A stretch of 64,000 nt of DNA from Arthrobacter sp. cf158 (GCF_900106835.1 NZ_FNNR01000006.1:1-64000); one strand, 5' to 3'; shown: positions 36,963-47,470, counted from the first letter of the stretch. Made by a program: numbers and translations. The notes: generated by a model from the sequence alone, not told the origin.

Positions 36963-38391
36963 TCTTCCCCCGGACGACCTTTCACGACTGACCGCTGTTG
37001 AGCTCCGCGACGCTTTGGCTTCGGGCGAACTCTCGGCCCGGGAGTCCACGGAACATTTCCTCCGCGAGATCGAGTCCCGGAACAAGCACCTGGGCGCCTT
37101 TGTCATGGTCACTGCTGAGAGCGCCATGGCAGCTGCCCACCATGCTGATCAGCTTCACGCCTGCTTGGTCCGCGAAGGGCGCAGCCAGGAGCAAGCCCTT
37201 CTTCACGGGATGCCCACGGCGTTCAAGGACCTCACTGACGTGGCCGGCGTACCCACGACGCACGGCAGCGCCGCCCTGGAACACAAGCCCGCGCCGGAGG
37301 ATGGCGCTCTCGCGGCAACATTGAAGGGCCAAGGCGTCATCTCGCTGGGCAAGACCCAGGTTCCGGAGTTCGGACTGACGGCGTACAGCGAAAACCGCAT
37401 CGCACCGCCGTCGCGCAATCCACTGTCCTTGGGTCGAAGCTCCGGCGGCTCATCAGGGGGCAGCGCTGCAGCGGTGGCCGCAGGCTTGGTGCCGTTCGCA
37501 CCCGGGACCGATGGCGGCGGATCCATCCGGATTCCGGCCGGCGCCTGCGGACTGGTCGGACTGAAGCCAGGCCGCGGCGTAGTGCCATCGGGCGCGAGCG
37601 CGGGCGACTCCGCCGGGCTGGTAGTGGCCGGACCACTCGCGCGGACAGCTGCGGACGCTGCGCTGCTCATGGACGCGCTGATTCCCAGGGATCAAGCCCC
37701 CGACGGCGGATACCTCGCCAATGTGGGACGGGCGCCGGAGCCCCTGAAGATCGGCCTGAGCCTGGACAGTCCATGGGCGGGCACCTACCCCTTCAGCGTC
37801 GAGCCCGAGGCCATGGACGCCCTGGCCCGTGGCACGGAACTGCTCGAAAAAACCGGCCACACCGTGACCGAAGCGGCAATCCGCTACGACAACCGCTATC
37901 CCGAAGCGTTCACCACGGCCTGGACTGCCGGCGTCGGAAGCGCCCGGATAGCACCTCAGCGTGAGGCACTGTTGACGCCACTTACCCGCACGTTCCGGCG
38001 TCGGGCGCAACAACGGAGCGCACTGAAACTGAATGAGGCATTGGGTTTCCTGCGGCAGTTCGAGCAGGACACGATCACGCAATACGCGCAATGGGATGTC
38101 ATCCTCATGCCGACGCTGGCTCAGACTCCGCGGCCCATTGGGTGGTTTACGGGCGGCGGCCACAGCGGCGAGCCGTGGCCCAGCGAGTGGGCCGGCGACG
38201 CTGACGAGGACTACAAAAGGCAGTGCGAGTACGCGCCGTGGTCGTCCATGGTGAACGTGTGTGGACTCCCGGCAATCAGCGTTCCCGTGCACGCGACAGT
38301 CGCTGGTTTGCCGATGGGAATTCAGCTCATTGGCCGCATGGGATCTGAAGTGTTGCTTCTCCAGCTTGCAGCCGCCCTCGAAGCCGCCTAA
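36955..38391 (+). CDS. Amidase (amidase signature family)
   Basis: 478 aa. The Ser-cisSer-Lys triad is visible: Lys in TAFKDLTDVAGV (about 85), and the signature GRSSGGSSGGSAAAVAAG with PGTDGGGSIRIPAGACG. The Gly/Ser-rich linker is complete. Resembles AtzF/6-aminohexanoate-type amidases; the substrate is unknown. TTG 36955 overlaps the peptidase gene, which suggests a shared role in amide or peptide use; a POT peptide transporter gene follows. Confidence 0.87.
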   Translation: MADLPPDDLSRLTAVELRDALASGELSARESTEHFLREIESRNKHLGAFVMVTAESAMAAAHHADQLHACLVREGRSQEQALLHGMPTAFKDLTDVAGVPTTHGSAALEHKPAPEDGALAATLKGQGVISLGKTQVPEFGLTAYSENRIAPPSRNPLSLGRSSGGSSGGSAAAVAAGLVPFAPGTDGGGSIRIPAGACGLVGLKPGRGVVPSGASAGDSAGLVVAGPLARTAADAALLMDALIPRDQAPDGGYLANVGRAPEPLKIGLSLDSPWAGTYPFSVEPEAMDALARGTELLEKTGHTVTEAAIRYDNRYPEAFTTAWTAGVGSARIAPQREALLTPLTRTFRRRAQQRSALKLNEALGFLRQFEQDTITQYAQWDVILMPTLAQTPRPIGWFTGGGHSGEPWPSEWAGDADEDYKRQCEYAPWSSMVNVCGLPAISVPVHATVAGLPMGIQLIGRMGSEVLLLQLAAALEAA

Positions 38392-38475
38392 ACACGACGT
38401 CTAGCATATGGAAAGTGGTTGCCCCGGGCATATATCGATGTGACAATGCCCGCAGTCAGTGCCAGCATTGAGAAA

Positions 38476-39945
<1,470 letters not shown>

Positions 39946-39975
39946 GCCGCCGACCCCAAGACAACGGACCTGACA

Positions 39976-40032
39976 ACGACGGCGGCCCTTGCGTTTGGTG
40001 GGATAACCACCTGACGCAAGGGCCGCCGTCGT
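39976..40032 (+). terminator. Long bidirectional hairpin terminator
   Basis: A perfect 19-bp stem: 39976-39994 pairs with 40014-40032; the 19-nt loop itself contains GGTGG and CCACC. The plus strand continues with CTGTTTGTTT. It serves the POT transporter gene and the convergent DUF4190 gene. The base shares GGCCGCCGTCGT with other hairpins in the window. Confidence 0.85.
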
Positions 40033-40042
40033 ACCTGTTTGT

Positions 40043-40696
40043 TTAGTAGTTGTAACTGCTTCGTGAGGCACCGATCGCGGCAATGAAGATGATGCCGAAG
40101 ACAACCGTCAGCGCAACGCCGAGGTAACCCATCACCAAGCCGGCGATCGCCATTCCCTTGCCGGCGGGCTCGCGCTTCAAAGCGAGGTGGCCCAGGACCA
40201 CGGCCGCGATCTGCGGAAGGATGAAGAAGCCCAGGCCAATGTAGACCGCGATGCCACAGCACATGCTGGCGATGCTTAGGCCCTTGGGCTGCGTGGGCAT
40301 GGCGTAGTAAGCGGGCTGGCCATACGGCGACTGCGGCTGGCCGTACGGCTGTTGGTTGAAGGCCTGCTGTCCGTAAGGCTGCTGCTGGTAGGGGCTGGGC
40401 GGCTGGCCATACGGAGAAGGCGGCTGCTGGCTGTAATTGCCCGGGGTGTACGCGCTCTGGCTGGCGGGCGGCGGCTGCTGTGTGTAGAAGTCGTTCTGGC
40501 CCTGGGCGTTCTGCGTGTAGGCGCTCTGCTCGTACGGCGGAAGCGGCTGGGTGGCGCCCGGCTCGGGCGTGCCGGACTCAGGGAAACCCTGCACCGGGGT
40601 GCTCTCGGGTGCGCTGAACTGTGCGGGCGGAACGTACTGCGGCGGCTCGTAGCCCGCCGGCTTGTCCTCGTTGCCCTTGGATGGCTGATCTGACAT
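40043..40696 (-). CDS. DUF4190 domain-containing membrane protein
   Basis: 217 aa. The N-terminal ~130 residues are a low-complexity Pro/Gln/Tyr-rich region (repeats of the PYGQP and QQP type) without globular features. Two TM helices follow: IASMCCGIAVYIGLGFFILP and MAIAGLVMGYLGVALTVVFG, the DUF4190 pair, with VVLGHLALKR between. Function unknown; widespread in Actinobacteria. Confidence 0.85.
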   Translation of the reverse strand: MSDQPSKGNEDKPAGYEPPQYVPPAQFSAPESTPVQGFPESGTPEPGATQPLPPYEQSAYTQNAQGQNDFYTQQPPPASQSAYTPGNYSQQPPSPYGQPPSPYQQQPYGQQAFNQQPYGQPQSPYGQPAYYAMPTQPKGLSIASMCCGIAVYIGLGFFILPQIAAVVLGHLALKREPAGKGMAIAGLVMGYLGVALTVVFGIIFIAAIGASRSSYNY

Positions 40697-40913
40697 GAGA
40701 ATCCCCCTGCATATTGGTCTTTGATCCCAACACTACCGCCGTCAGGGGCGGCGCATAAGGTAGCGCGCCCGGAGGAGAAGCGCACGGATGAGACGAACGT
40801 CATATTCATGCATACGCATGGAATTTTTTCGAGTCAGACTCGGTTTACGTCAATAGCGACTTAAGATGCGCTGACTACGGAAACTGCGGGATCCGTCCCG
40901 CGAAGGAGGAATC

Positions 40914-41669
40914 ATGGGTAACTTCGAAGGCAAGACCGCGCTGGTCACCGGCGGCGGCTCTGGACTCGGAGAAGCGATCAGCAAAGACCTCGCGAAGAAC
41001 GGCGCCAACGTGGTGGTGGTGGACGTCAATCTCGAGGCCGCCACACGCGTAGCAGACCAGATCACGGCCGACGGCGGCAGCGCCGTCCCGTTCCAAGGCA
41101 ACACAGCGGTGGCCGAGGACAGCAAGAAAGCCGTCGATTTCGCCGTAGAGAAGTATGGCGCACTGAACTACGCCGTCAACAACGCCGGCATCGGCGGGGC
41201 GAGCGCTCCTGTGGGAGAAATCGACATCGAAGATTGGGACCGCGTCATCGCCATCAACTTGAGCGGCGTCCTTTACGGAATGCGGTACCAGGTCCCGGCC
41301 ATTCTTGCCGCAGGTGCCTCGGAAGGGGCAATCGTCAACATGGCATCCATCCACGGAGCCGTTGCTGCTCCCGGCAATGCCGCGTACACCGCAGCCAAGC
41401 ACGGCGTGGTGGGCATGACCAAGAACGCTGCTGCTGAATATGGAGCACAGGGCCTCCGAGTCAACGCGATCGGCCCAGGCTATATTGATACGCCCCTGTT
41501 GGCCGCCGCACCGAAGGAAGTCATCAACGGACTTGAGGCCAAGCACCCGCTGGGCCGTTTGGGACAGGCTGAGGAGATCGCGAACGTCACCACATTCCTC
41601 CTCTCCGATAAGGCCAGCTTCATGACAGGCTCGTACGTGCTGGTTGATGGCGGGTACACCGCCGTCTAG
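40914..41669 (+). CDS. SDR family NAD(P)-dependent oxidoreductase
   Basis: 251 aa classical short-chain dehydrogenase. Cofactor motif [11 protein letters not shown] (12-22), VDVN at the end of strand 2 (suggesting NAD preference), NNAG, catalytic Ser in MASIHG, and YTAAK. GAAGGAGG precedes ATG 40914. The substrate is unknown. The 217-bp upstream region is AT-rich around 40797-40850 with a near-palindromic CATGC-ATAC-GCATG. Confidence 0.9.
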   Translation: MGNFEGKTALVTGGGSGLGEAISKDLAKNGANVVVVDVNLEAATRVADQITADGGSAVPFQGNTAVAEDSKKAVDFAVEKYGALNYAVNNAGIGGASAPVGEIDIEDWDRVIAINLSGVLYGMRYQVPAILAAGASEGAIVNMASIHGAVAAPGNAAYTAAKHGVVGMTKNAAAEYGAQGLRVNAIGPGYIDTPLLAAAPKEVINGLEAKHPLGRLGQAEEIANVTTFLLSDKASFMTGSYVLVDGGYTAV

Positions 41670-41695
41670 CTCTTGCGACTGTTTGGATGGAATTC

Positions 41696-41725
41696 GCTCC
41701 AGCCCGGTTTGGTCCGGGCGGGAGC
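41696..41725 (+). terminator. Terminator after the SDR gene
   Basis: GCTCCAGCCCGG (41696-41707) and CCGGGCGGGAGC (41714-41725) form a 12-bp stem with one mismatch around TTTGGT, followed by GATCTCTTTT. It lies 26 bp after the SDR stop and separates it from pgm. Confidence 0.8.
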
Positions 41726-41869
41726 GATCTCTTTTGGCTAGCAGGTGCACCTGAACGCGAGGTGAAACTTGGCCGGTTCCCGGGTTGCCCGGGCGCCTTT
41801 CGGCGTCACAGGGGCCGGATCCCGGACATTTCCTGTCAGCAGGCCCCATGGTCTGGCATGCTGGACCCC

Positions 41870-43531
41870 ATGGCTAGCCGAGCGGGCACAGTTGCCCTTC
41901 CCCAGGACCTTGTTGACATCACAGCCCTGCTGGACGCGTATTTCGACGTAGCTCCGGACTTGGGCGATCCCGCGCAGCGCGTGGCGTTTGGAACGTCGGG
42001 ACACCGCGGATCCAGCTTGAAGGCGTCATTCAACGAGCCGCACATCCTTGCGATCACGCAGGCAATCGTTGAGTATCGCGGCCGCCAGGGCATCACCGGA
42101 CCGCTGTTCATAGGACGCGACACCCACGCACTCAGCGAGCCCGCGCAAAACTCCGCACTGGAGGTACTGGCCGCCAACGGCGTGACCGTGCTGGTGGACG
42201 CCCGCCACGGCTACACCCCCACTCCGGCCCTGAGCCACGCGATTCTCAAGTACAACAGCGAGGCCGGCGCCGGCACTCCACAGGCCGATGGCATTGTGGT
42301 CACCCCCAGCCACAACCCGCCCGGCGACGGTGGCTTCAAGTACAACCCACCACACGGCGGCCCGGCCGACACTGACGCCACCGGCTGGATCGCCGACCGC
42401 GCCAACCAACTGCTCGAGAACGGGCTTCGCGGCGTTAAGCGCATGCCCCTGAACGATGCCCTGGCCGCCGACACCACCGGCAAGTTCGACTTCCTCAGCA
42501 GCTATGTGGACGATCTTCCCTCTGTCCTTAACCTTGATGCCATCCGCGAGGCCGACGTCCGGATCGGTGCCGACCCCATGGGTGGCGCCTCCGTGGATTA
42601 CTGGGGCGAAATCGGCGAGCGCCACCAACTCAACCTCACCGTGGTGAACCCCACCGTTGATCCGCAGTGGGCCTTCATGACGCTCGACTGGGATGAGAAG
42701 ATCCGCATGGATTGCTCATCACCGTCGGCCATGGCGTCACTGATCAAGCGGATGTCCGTGGGTGCCGACGGCACGGCCGCCTACGATGTCGCCACGGGCA
42801 ACGATGCCGACGCCGACCGCCACGGCATCGTTACTCCCGACGGCGGGCTCATGAACCCGAACCATTACCTCGCAGTCGCCATCCACTACCTGTACCGGAA
42901 CCGCAGCGGCTGGAACCCGGAGTCCGTGGTGGGCAAGACGCTGGTTTCCTCCTCGATCATCGACCGCGTCGCTGCGGGACTGGGCCGCAAGCTGGTTGAG
43001 GTTCCGGTTGGCTTCAAGTGGTTCGTGCCCGGGCTGCTGTCCGGCGAGGGCGCCTTCGGTGGCGAGGAATCGGCCGGCGCATCCTTCAACAAGCTCGATG
43101 GCAGCGTGTGGACCACGGACAAGGACGGGATCCTGCTGGCCCTGCTGGCTTCAGAGATCACGGCCGTTACGGGCAAGTCTCCGTCGCAGCTCTACAAGGG
43201 CCTCACCGACCAGTTCGGCTCACCCGTCTACGCCCGCATCGATGCGGCAGCCAGCCGCGAGCAGAAGTCCAAGCTGGGCAAGCTCTCTGCTGCAGACGTC
43301 ACTGCTACCTCCTTGGCTGGCGAGGAGATTACCGCGAAGCTCACCGAGGCTCCCGGCAACGGCGCCTCGATCGGTGGCCTGAAGGTTGTCACGGAGAACG
43401 CCTGGTTTGCGGCCCGCCCCTCCGGCACCGAGGACGTGTACAAGATCTACGCCGAGTCCTTCAAGGGTGCCGACCACCTGGCCCTGGTCCAGGAAGAGGC
43501 AAAGGCGCTGGTGGACGGAGTTATCGCGTAG
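41870..43531 (+). CDS. pgm: Phosphoglucomutase (alpha-D-glucose phosphate-specific)
   Basis: Interconverts glucose 1-phosphate and glucose 6-phosphate. 553 aa, close to E. coli Pgm. GTSGHRGSS near the start, the phosphoserine loop [17 protein letters not shown], the metal loop DADADRHG, the sugar-specificity loop GEESAGASF and the phosphate-binding [12 protein letters not shown] are all intact. ATG 41870 is chosen by family length; an open frame continues upstream through the SDR terminator. Its end overlaps the convergent 2H gene by 11 bp. Confidence 0.96.
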   Translation: MASRAGTVALPQDLVDITALLDAYFDVAPDLGDPAQRVAFGTSGHRGSSLKASFNEPHILAITQAIVEYRGRQGITGPLFIGRDTHALSEPAQNSALEVLAANGVTVLVDARHGYTPTPALSHAILKYNSEAGAGTPQADGIVVTPSHNPPGDGGFKYNPPHGGPADTDATGWIADRANQLLENGLRGVKRMPLNDALAADTTGKFDFLSSYVDDLPSVLNLDAIREADVRIGADPMGGASVDYWGEIGERHQLNLTVVNPTVDPQWAFMTLDWDEKIRMDCSSPSAMASLIKRMSVGADGTAAYDVATGNDADADRHGIVTPDGGLMNPNHYLAVAIHYLYRNRSGWNPESVVGKTLVSSSIIDRVAAGLGRKLVEVPVGFKWFVPGLLSGEGAFGGEESAGASFNKLDGSVWTTDKDGILLALLASEITAVTGKSPSQLYKGLTDQFGSPVYARIDAAASREQKSKLGKLSAADVTATSLAGEEITAKLTEAPGNGASIGGLKVVTENAWFAARPSGTEDVYKIYAESFKGADHLALVQEEAKALVDGVIA

Positions 43532-44042
43532 TTTCCTCCAGGCTCTGGGCGTCCTGCGTCCAGAGCCTGAGGATTCGCCGAATGGTGTGGTCGCCTTCCG
43601 GAGCCATGTCCACCAGGGCTACTTGGTCAAGCACGACGGCGTCTCCGGACTTTGGTCTCTTGCCGTCGTGATGCGAGATGTGCGGCCGGTAGCGTTCCAT
43701 CACGTAGTTCGGTGTAGCGATTCTGCCGCCGACTCCGTTTGCCGCCTCAACGAGTTCTTCATGCAATCCCTGCAGCAGCGGGTTGTGCTCGATGAGGCTC
43801 ACCGGGATCGATCCCAGATGCCCGAAGCCCGCCTCTTCACCCACTCTCAGCCGGGTTCCCAGCGCACCCTTGACTGGCGCTTCGGCCAGGTCCGCAAGGA
43901 CATCGGCGACGTCGGCACCCACGTTCGCGCCGACGTCGAACCTTAACAGCGTGATGTGCAGCGGCCAGTCGCTGCGCGGAAAAACCAGCCCCTGCTGCAC
44001 GGACTCGGTGAACGCCACCCAAATGAGGTTCCGCATAGGCAT
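43521..44042 (-). CDS. 2'-5' RNA ligase family protein (2H phosphoesterase)
   Basis: About 173 aa. The two H-x-T/S motifs of the 2H superfamily are present: HITLLRF (about residue 29) and RPHISHH (about 130). Members include LigT-like RNA cyclic phosphodiesterases; in vivo substrates in Actinobacteria are unknown. The start is at ATG 44042 or 44036; the frame remains open upstream, but that part is translated from the phased repeat array and is not real. Confidence 0.8.
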   Translation of the reverse strand: MPMRNLIWVAFTESVQQGLVFPRSDWPLHITLLRFDVGANVGADVADVLADLAEAPVKGALGTRLRVGEEAGFGHLGSIPVSLIEHNPLLQGLHEELVEAANGVGGRIATPNYVMERYRPHISHHDGKRPKSGDAVVLDQVALVDMAPEGDHTIRRILRLWTQDAQSLEETTR

Positions 44043-44079
44043 AGTTTGCCACCCGGCACGGCGGACGAAAGCGCGCCGG

Positions 44080-44126
44080 AGTGAGAGAGCGTTCCGGAAA
44101 ACACGACGAAAGGTGAGAGAGCGTCG
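44080..44126 (+). repeat. GTGAGAGAG repeat, forward pair, 32-bp phase
   Basis: GTGAGAGAGCGT begins at 44081 and 44113, 32 bp apart, with TTCCGGAA just after the first copy. The whole 47-bp block is identical to 44482-44528. Located immediately upstream of the 2H phosphoesterase gene. Confidence 0.85.
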
Positions 44127-44141
44127 CTGGAGACCCGGACC

Positions 44142-44246
44142 CTCTCTCACCAAACGGCCGGAAACCCCCCCACCCTCTCTCACCAAACGGCCGGAAACCC
44201 CACACCTCTCTCACCAAACGGCCGGAAACCCCCCACCCTCTCTCAC
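44142..44246 (-). repeat. GTGAGAGAG repeat, four inverted copies, 31-33 bp phase
   Basis: CTCTCTCAC ends at 44150, 44183, 44214 and 44246, spacing 33, 31 and 32. Three units read on the minus strand GTGAGAGAGG, a G-run, then TTTCCGGCCGTTTG. They face the forward pair at 44081/44113. The array ends 43 bp before the small ORF. Confidence 0.85.
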
Positions 44247-44289
44247 CTTCCTATAGGGTCGGGGCAAGCGGAGATCTTCTTTGGGGGAA

Positions 44290-44442
44290 ATGATGAGGCT
44301 TGAAGGTTGGCACATCCTGGTAATTCTGGGCCTGCTTGTAACGGTGGCGGTCGCGATAGCAGTGATCCTGATAGTTCGCCTGGTCATACGAGCCGCTGCC
44401 AGACGAAATGACGACCAAGATCCGGGCGCATTCCGCCAATAG
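44290..44442 (+). CDS. Small membrane protein (50 aa)
   Basis: ATG 44290 is preceded by the strong ribosome-binding site GGGGGAAA. The protein begins MMRLEGWHILVILGLL, continues as one long hydrophobic helix (about residues 8-32), then a basic turn RAAARR and an acidic/polar tail ending FRQ. The GWHILVIL start recalls TatA, but the TatA hinge (FG) and amphipathic helix are missing. A TatA-derived or independent single-span protein is possible. It is enclosed by GTGAGAGAG arrays on both sides. Confidence 0.6.
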   Translation: MMRLEGWHILVILGLLVTVAVAIAVILIVRLVIRAAARRNDDQDPGAFRQ

Positions 44443-44481
44443 CGGTTGCGCTGATGCTTTCCGCGCCCATCCCAGGTCAGC

Positions 44482-44528
44482 AGTGAGAGAGCGTTCCGGA
44501 AAACACGACGAAAGGTGAGAGAGCGTCG
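44482..44528 (+). repeat. GTGAGAGAG repeat, second forward pair
   Basis: Copies at 44483 and 44515, again 32 bp apart, identical over 47 bp to 44080-44126. Located between the small membrane ORF and the 3' end of the TetR gene. Confidence 0.85.
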
Positions 44529-44547
44529 GTACGGTACGGACGCTCGC

Positions 44548-45204
44548 TTACTTCTCCGTGGTGTCCAGAAGGACTCGGAGGACACGCTCGAGGGGCTCGG
44601 TGAGTTGATCAGCGGAAGCTGAAGCCAGGGGTTGCACCTCGGTGGCGGTCCGCAGCATCACCAGCCCCAGCATGAGTGCGATAGCCATCTGGGCGCGAAG
44701 AAGCAGCGGCTGCGAGGCGGGAACATCCGCATTCCACCCTGCTGCTGCAGCGAGTTGTTCCGTGAAGCGTTCCAAGGTCCTGCGGCGGATCGCGTCGGCG
44801 TTCTCATCGCCGGATGAGCGCAGCAGGAGCAGGAGTTGCAGGGGGTCGTCCGCGTTGGGGGCTTCGACGACGTGTGTGAGAAGCCGGGCTATCACCTCAT
44901 CAACGCTGGATGCGCGAGCCCGGGTTTGAGGATCAAGCTCATCCACAGTGCGGTTCATGCAGGCCTCGAAGAGACCTTCTTTCGATCCAAAATACCTGCT
45001 AATGAGCGCTACATTGACGCCTGCGTCCGCGGCGATGTGGCGGACCGTGGTGGCCCTGTAACCTTCCGTGGCGAAACGCCGTCGGGCAGCCCGGACGAGC
45101 GCCCGCCGCGTGACGTCCGCATCCCGACCCGAGCGGACCAATTCGTCATCCGCAAACGTAGCCCCGCCGTCGAGAGCCTTTGATTCCTGCACTTGGTTGC
45201 CCAC
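44548..45204 (-). CDS. TetR family transcriptional regulator
   Basis: 218 aa. The N-terminal helix-turn-helix is seen in VRAARRRFATEGYRATTVRHIA and AADAGVNVALISRYFGSKEGLFEA (about 37-80); the C-terminal ligand domain is helical with a TetR_C-type LLLRSSGDENADAIRR region. The GTG at 45204 is the longest start; a shorter one is possible. Divergent from a DHA2 exporter and likely its repressor through the palindromes between them. Confidence 0.88.
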   Translation of the reverse strand: MGNQVQESKALDGGATFADDELVRSGRDADVTRRALVRAARRRFATEGYRATTVRHIAADAGVNVALISRYFGSKEGLFEACMNRTVDELDPQTRARASSVDEVIARLLTHVVEAPNADDPLQLLLLLRSSGDENADAIRRRTLERFTEQLAAAAGWNADVPASQPLLLRAQMAIALMLGLVMLRTATEVQPLASASADQLTEPLERVLRVLLDTTEK

Positions 45205-45233
45205 TCCCCCACTCTAGCCCGGCTAGGAGACAA

Positions 45234-45249
45234 GTAAACGATCGTTGAC
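45234..45249. promoter_or_regulatory. Operator palindrome 1 of the TetR/MFS pair
   Basis: GTAAACGATCGTTGAC is an almost perfect 16-bp palindrome, matching TetR-type operators, and overlaps the -35 TTGACA of the candidate MFS promoter. Its half site GTAAACGAT recurs as ATCGTTTAC in operator 2. Confidence 0.7.
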
Positions 45250-45274
45250 ATAGGTAACTATTTTGATTTATTGT
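45245..45274 (+). promoter_or_regulatory. Candidate promoter of the MFS gene
   Basis: TTGACA (45245-45250) followed after 17-18 bp by TTATTG/TATTGT (45268-45274). It lies between the two operator palindromes, so binding by the TetR protein would block it. Confidence 0.55.
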
Positions 45275-45278
45275 CTAA

Positions 45279-45294
45279 GTAATCAATCGTTTAC
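45279..45294. promoter_or_regulatory. Operator palindrome 2 of the TetR/MFS pair
   Basis: GTAATCAATCGTTTAC; the right half is identical to the consensus half site of operator 1, the left half is partly degenerate. Centre-to-centre distance of the two sites is 45 bp. It lies just before the ribosome-binding site of the MFS gene. Confidence 0.65.
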
Positions 45295-45309
45295 ATCCCG
45301 AGGAGAATC

Positions 45310-46782
45310 ATGTCCAGCACCATCGAGCGCCCTCAAAGCGCGCCGGCACCGGGTCAGGAGGCTCACCGCAAACGGGGCACCGCGATCATCGCCTATCTCT
45401 CCTTGGGCGGCCTGTCCTTCGCCGTCCTGCAGTCGCTCGTCGCGCCGGCCCTTGGCACCATCGGCAAGGATCTCGGCGTCGCAACGAGCGACGCCAGCTG
45501 GGTGCTCACGGCCTACCTGCTCTCCGCTTCGGTCCTGACTCCGATCCTGGGACGACTGGGCGACATGGTGGGCAAGCGAAAAGTCCTGATCGTGGTGCTG
45601 TCACTTCTCCTGGTGGGCACAGTTCTCGCAGCCCTGGCGCCGAACCTGACTGTCTTGATCATCGGCCGCGTACTCCAAGGTGCGGCGGGTGCGGTGATGC
45701 CACTGTCCATCGGCATCGTTCGCGATGAGCTCCCGAAGGAACGGGTCAGCGTCACCATCGGATTGCTGTCCGCCATCTTCGGCATCGGTGCCGGTGTTGG
45801 AATCGTTGCAGCTGGACCGATTGTCGAGGCCCTGTCCTGGCACTGGCTGTTCTGGCTGCCTGCCGGACTCGTGCTCATCGCCCTCCTCGGCGCCATCTTC
45901 GGAATGCCCGAGTCCCCGGTGAAAACTCCCGGCAAGCTCGACATCCTGGGCACCGGGATCCTCTCGGTGGGCCTGGTTGCCGTACTGCTCGCGATCAGCG
46001 AAGGCCAGACGTGGGGTTGGGGTGACGGCAAGACCATCAGCCTCCTCATCGGGGGCGGCGTGGCACTCATCGCGTTCGTGTTGGTGGAACTGCGTGTTGC
46101 CGAGCCGCTGATTGACGTACGGCTGTTCCGCAACCGCGGCGTATGGACCGCGCACATCGTTGCACTGGCGTTCGGTTTCGCGATGTTCGGCACGTTTGTA
46201 CTGGTCCCCACCATCCTTCAGCTGCCCACAGTCCTCGGCTACGGCTTTGGCAAAACCGTGAGCGAAGCCGGCATCTACCTGCTGCCGACCGTCGTTGCCA
46301 TGGTGATCTCCGGCGTCATCGCCGGCGCACTGATCCGCAAGGTGGGACCCAAGATCCCCATGATCCTTGGCGCCGTGGCCGTCACTATCGCCTTCGTCAT
46401 TCCCGCACTGGGACACGGCGAAGAATGGCAGATCGTGGTCTCCGGCATTCTCACCGGCATCGGCATCGGGATGGCCCTCGCCGCGACCTCCAACGCGATC
46501 GTCGAGAGTGTGCCCGCAACGCAGACCGGCGAGGCCATCAGCGCCAACACCGTGCTGCGCACCATTGGCAGCAGCATCGGCACGGCCGTCATCGCCGCGC
46601 TGATCTCCTCCAACGTCACACCGCAAGGTGCCCCCTCCGATGATGCGTTCACCATTGGATTCTGGGTCTCCGCAGGGGTTGGCGTGCTGGCGCTCCTGGC
46701 AGCACTGGTGGTTCCCTCCCGGGTGCAACGGCGCCGGAATGCCGAAGTTGCCGGAATCGACGACTTCGACGAAGCCTCGTAA
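45310..46782 (+). CDS. MFS transporter, DHA2 drug exporter family
   Basis: 490 aa, about 14 TM helices. Motif A is seen as GRLGDMVGKRKVLI (after helix 2), and motif C-like GIGAGVGIVAAGPIVE in helix 5. LVAPALGTIGKDL in helix 1 is the family's usual P-x-I-x-x-DL region. Probably exports a toxic compound sensed by the divergent TetR protein. GAGGAG precedes ATG 45310. A symmetric terminator follows 35 bp after the stop. Confidence 0.9.
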   Translation: MSSTIERPQSAPAPGQEAHRKRGTAIIAYLSLGGLSFAVLQSLVAPALGTIGKDLGVATSDASWVLTAYLLSASVLTPILGRLGDMVGKRKVLIVVLSLLLVGTVLAALAPNLTVLIIGRVLQGAAGAVMPLSIGIVRDELPKERVSVTIGLLSAIFGIGAGVGIVAAGPIVEALSWHWLFWLPAGLVLIALLGAIFGMPESPVKTPGKLDILGTGILSVGLVAVLLAISEGQTWGWGDGKTISLLIGGGVALIAFVLVELRVAEPLIDVRLFRNRGVWTAHIVALAFGFAMFGTFVLVPTILQLPTVLGYGFGKTVSEAGIYLLPTVVAMVISGVIAGALIRKVGPKIPMILGAVAVTIAFVIPALGHGEEWQIVVSGILTGIGIGMALAATSNAIVESVPATQTGEAISANTVLRTIGSSIGTAVIAALISSNVTPQGAPSDDAFTIGFWVSAGVGVLALLAALVVPSRVQRRRNAEVAGIDDFDEAS

Positions 46783-46816
46783 ACCGCTTGGCCGCGGTGT
46801 AGGCACCGACAACACA

Positions 46817-46852
46817 GAAACGCCCGCTCACATTCGTGTGAGCGGGCGTTTC
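46817..46852 (+). terminator. Bidirectional terminator between MFS and nitroreductase genes
   Basis: A perfect 15-bp stem, GAAACGCCCGCTCAC (46817-46831) with GTGAGCGGGCGTTTC (46838-46852), loop ATTCGT. T-rich bases follow on the plus strand and A-rich bases precede it, so it can serve both convergent genes. Confidence 0.88.
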
Positions 46853-46864
46853 TTCTGTGAGAAC

Positions 46865-47470
46865 TTAGACGGTGCGAACAACGTCGTCGTAAGCGAACTT
46901 CGGCTTGGCTTCGCCCCAGGCGTCCGGGCCGGGCTGGCCGATGTTGACCACCAGGAAGCTCTTCTGGTCGCCGGCCGGGAAGAACTCTGCGTCGATGGCG
47001 GAGAAGTCGGCGCCGGTCATCGGGCCAGCAGCGAATCCGAGGGAGCGCACGGCCAGGATGAAGTAGCCGGCCTGCAAATGAGCGTTGTTGTTGCCCGTAG
47101 CAGCGGCGAAAGCGGGATCGGCGTCGTACATTGCCTTGGGCGCGCCGTAGGCGGGCAGGAACTTGTCCCACTGGCCCTGCCAGTCGGTGTCGTACGAGAG
47201 GATGGCCACCAGCGGAGCGGAGGCGGTCTTGGCCTTGTTGCCGTTGGAGAGGGTGTCCACCAGCTTGGCGCGGGCCTCGTCCGAGCGGACGTAGGTCACG
47301 CGGAGCGGCTGGGAGTTGAAGGCGGTGGGACCGAACTTGGTGAGCTCGTAGATGGCACGGGCTTGCTCGTCGGTGACCTCACCGGCGAAGCTGTTGGCAG
47401 TACGGGCTTCGGCAAAAATGGCGTCGACTGCTGCGGCGTCAATGACTGCTTCTTCGTGGGCGATCGTCAT
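46865..47470 (-). CDS. Nitroreductase family protein, RutE-like (malonic semialdehyde reductase)
   Basis: 201 aa flavoprotein-like. The segment LTKFGPTAFNSQPLRVTYV matches the RutE/HadB group of nitroreductases, and the C-terminal GAD...FFPAGDQKSFLVVNIGQPG is family-like. RutE reduces malonic semialdehyde in pyrimidine breakdown; here the gene is divergent from a uracil permease gene, which fits, but other rut genes are absent. ATG 47470 has GAAAGG upstream; the open frame beyond is not family-like. Confidence 0.85.
   Translation of the reverse strand: MTIAHEEAVIDAAAVDAIFAEARTANSFAGEVTDEQARAIYELTKFGPTAFNSQPLRVTYVRSDEARAKLVDTLSNGNKAKTASAPLVAILSYDTDWQGQWDKFLPAYGAPKAMYDADPAFAAATGNNNAHLQAGYFILAVRSLGFAAGPMTGADFSAIDAEFFPAGDQKSFLVVNIGQPGPDAWGEAKPKFAYDDVVRTV

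Noticed and set aside
44043..44186. N-terminal extension of the 2'-5' RNA ligase-like protein
   Set aside because: The extension is translated from the phased repeat array; homologous proteins begin near the [10 protein letters not shown] segment.
44290..44442. Calling the small membrane ORF TatA
   Set aside because: Only the GWHILVIL start is similar; the hinge and amphipathic helix needed for TatA are absent.
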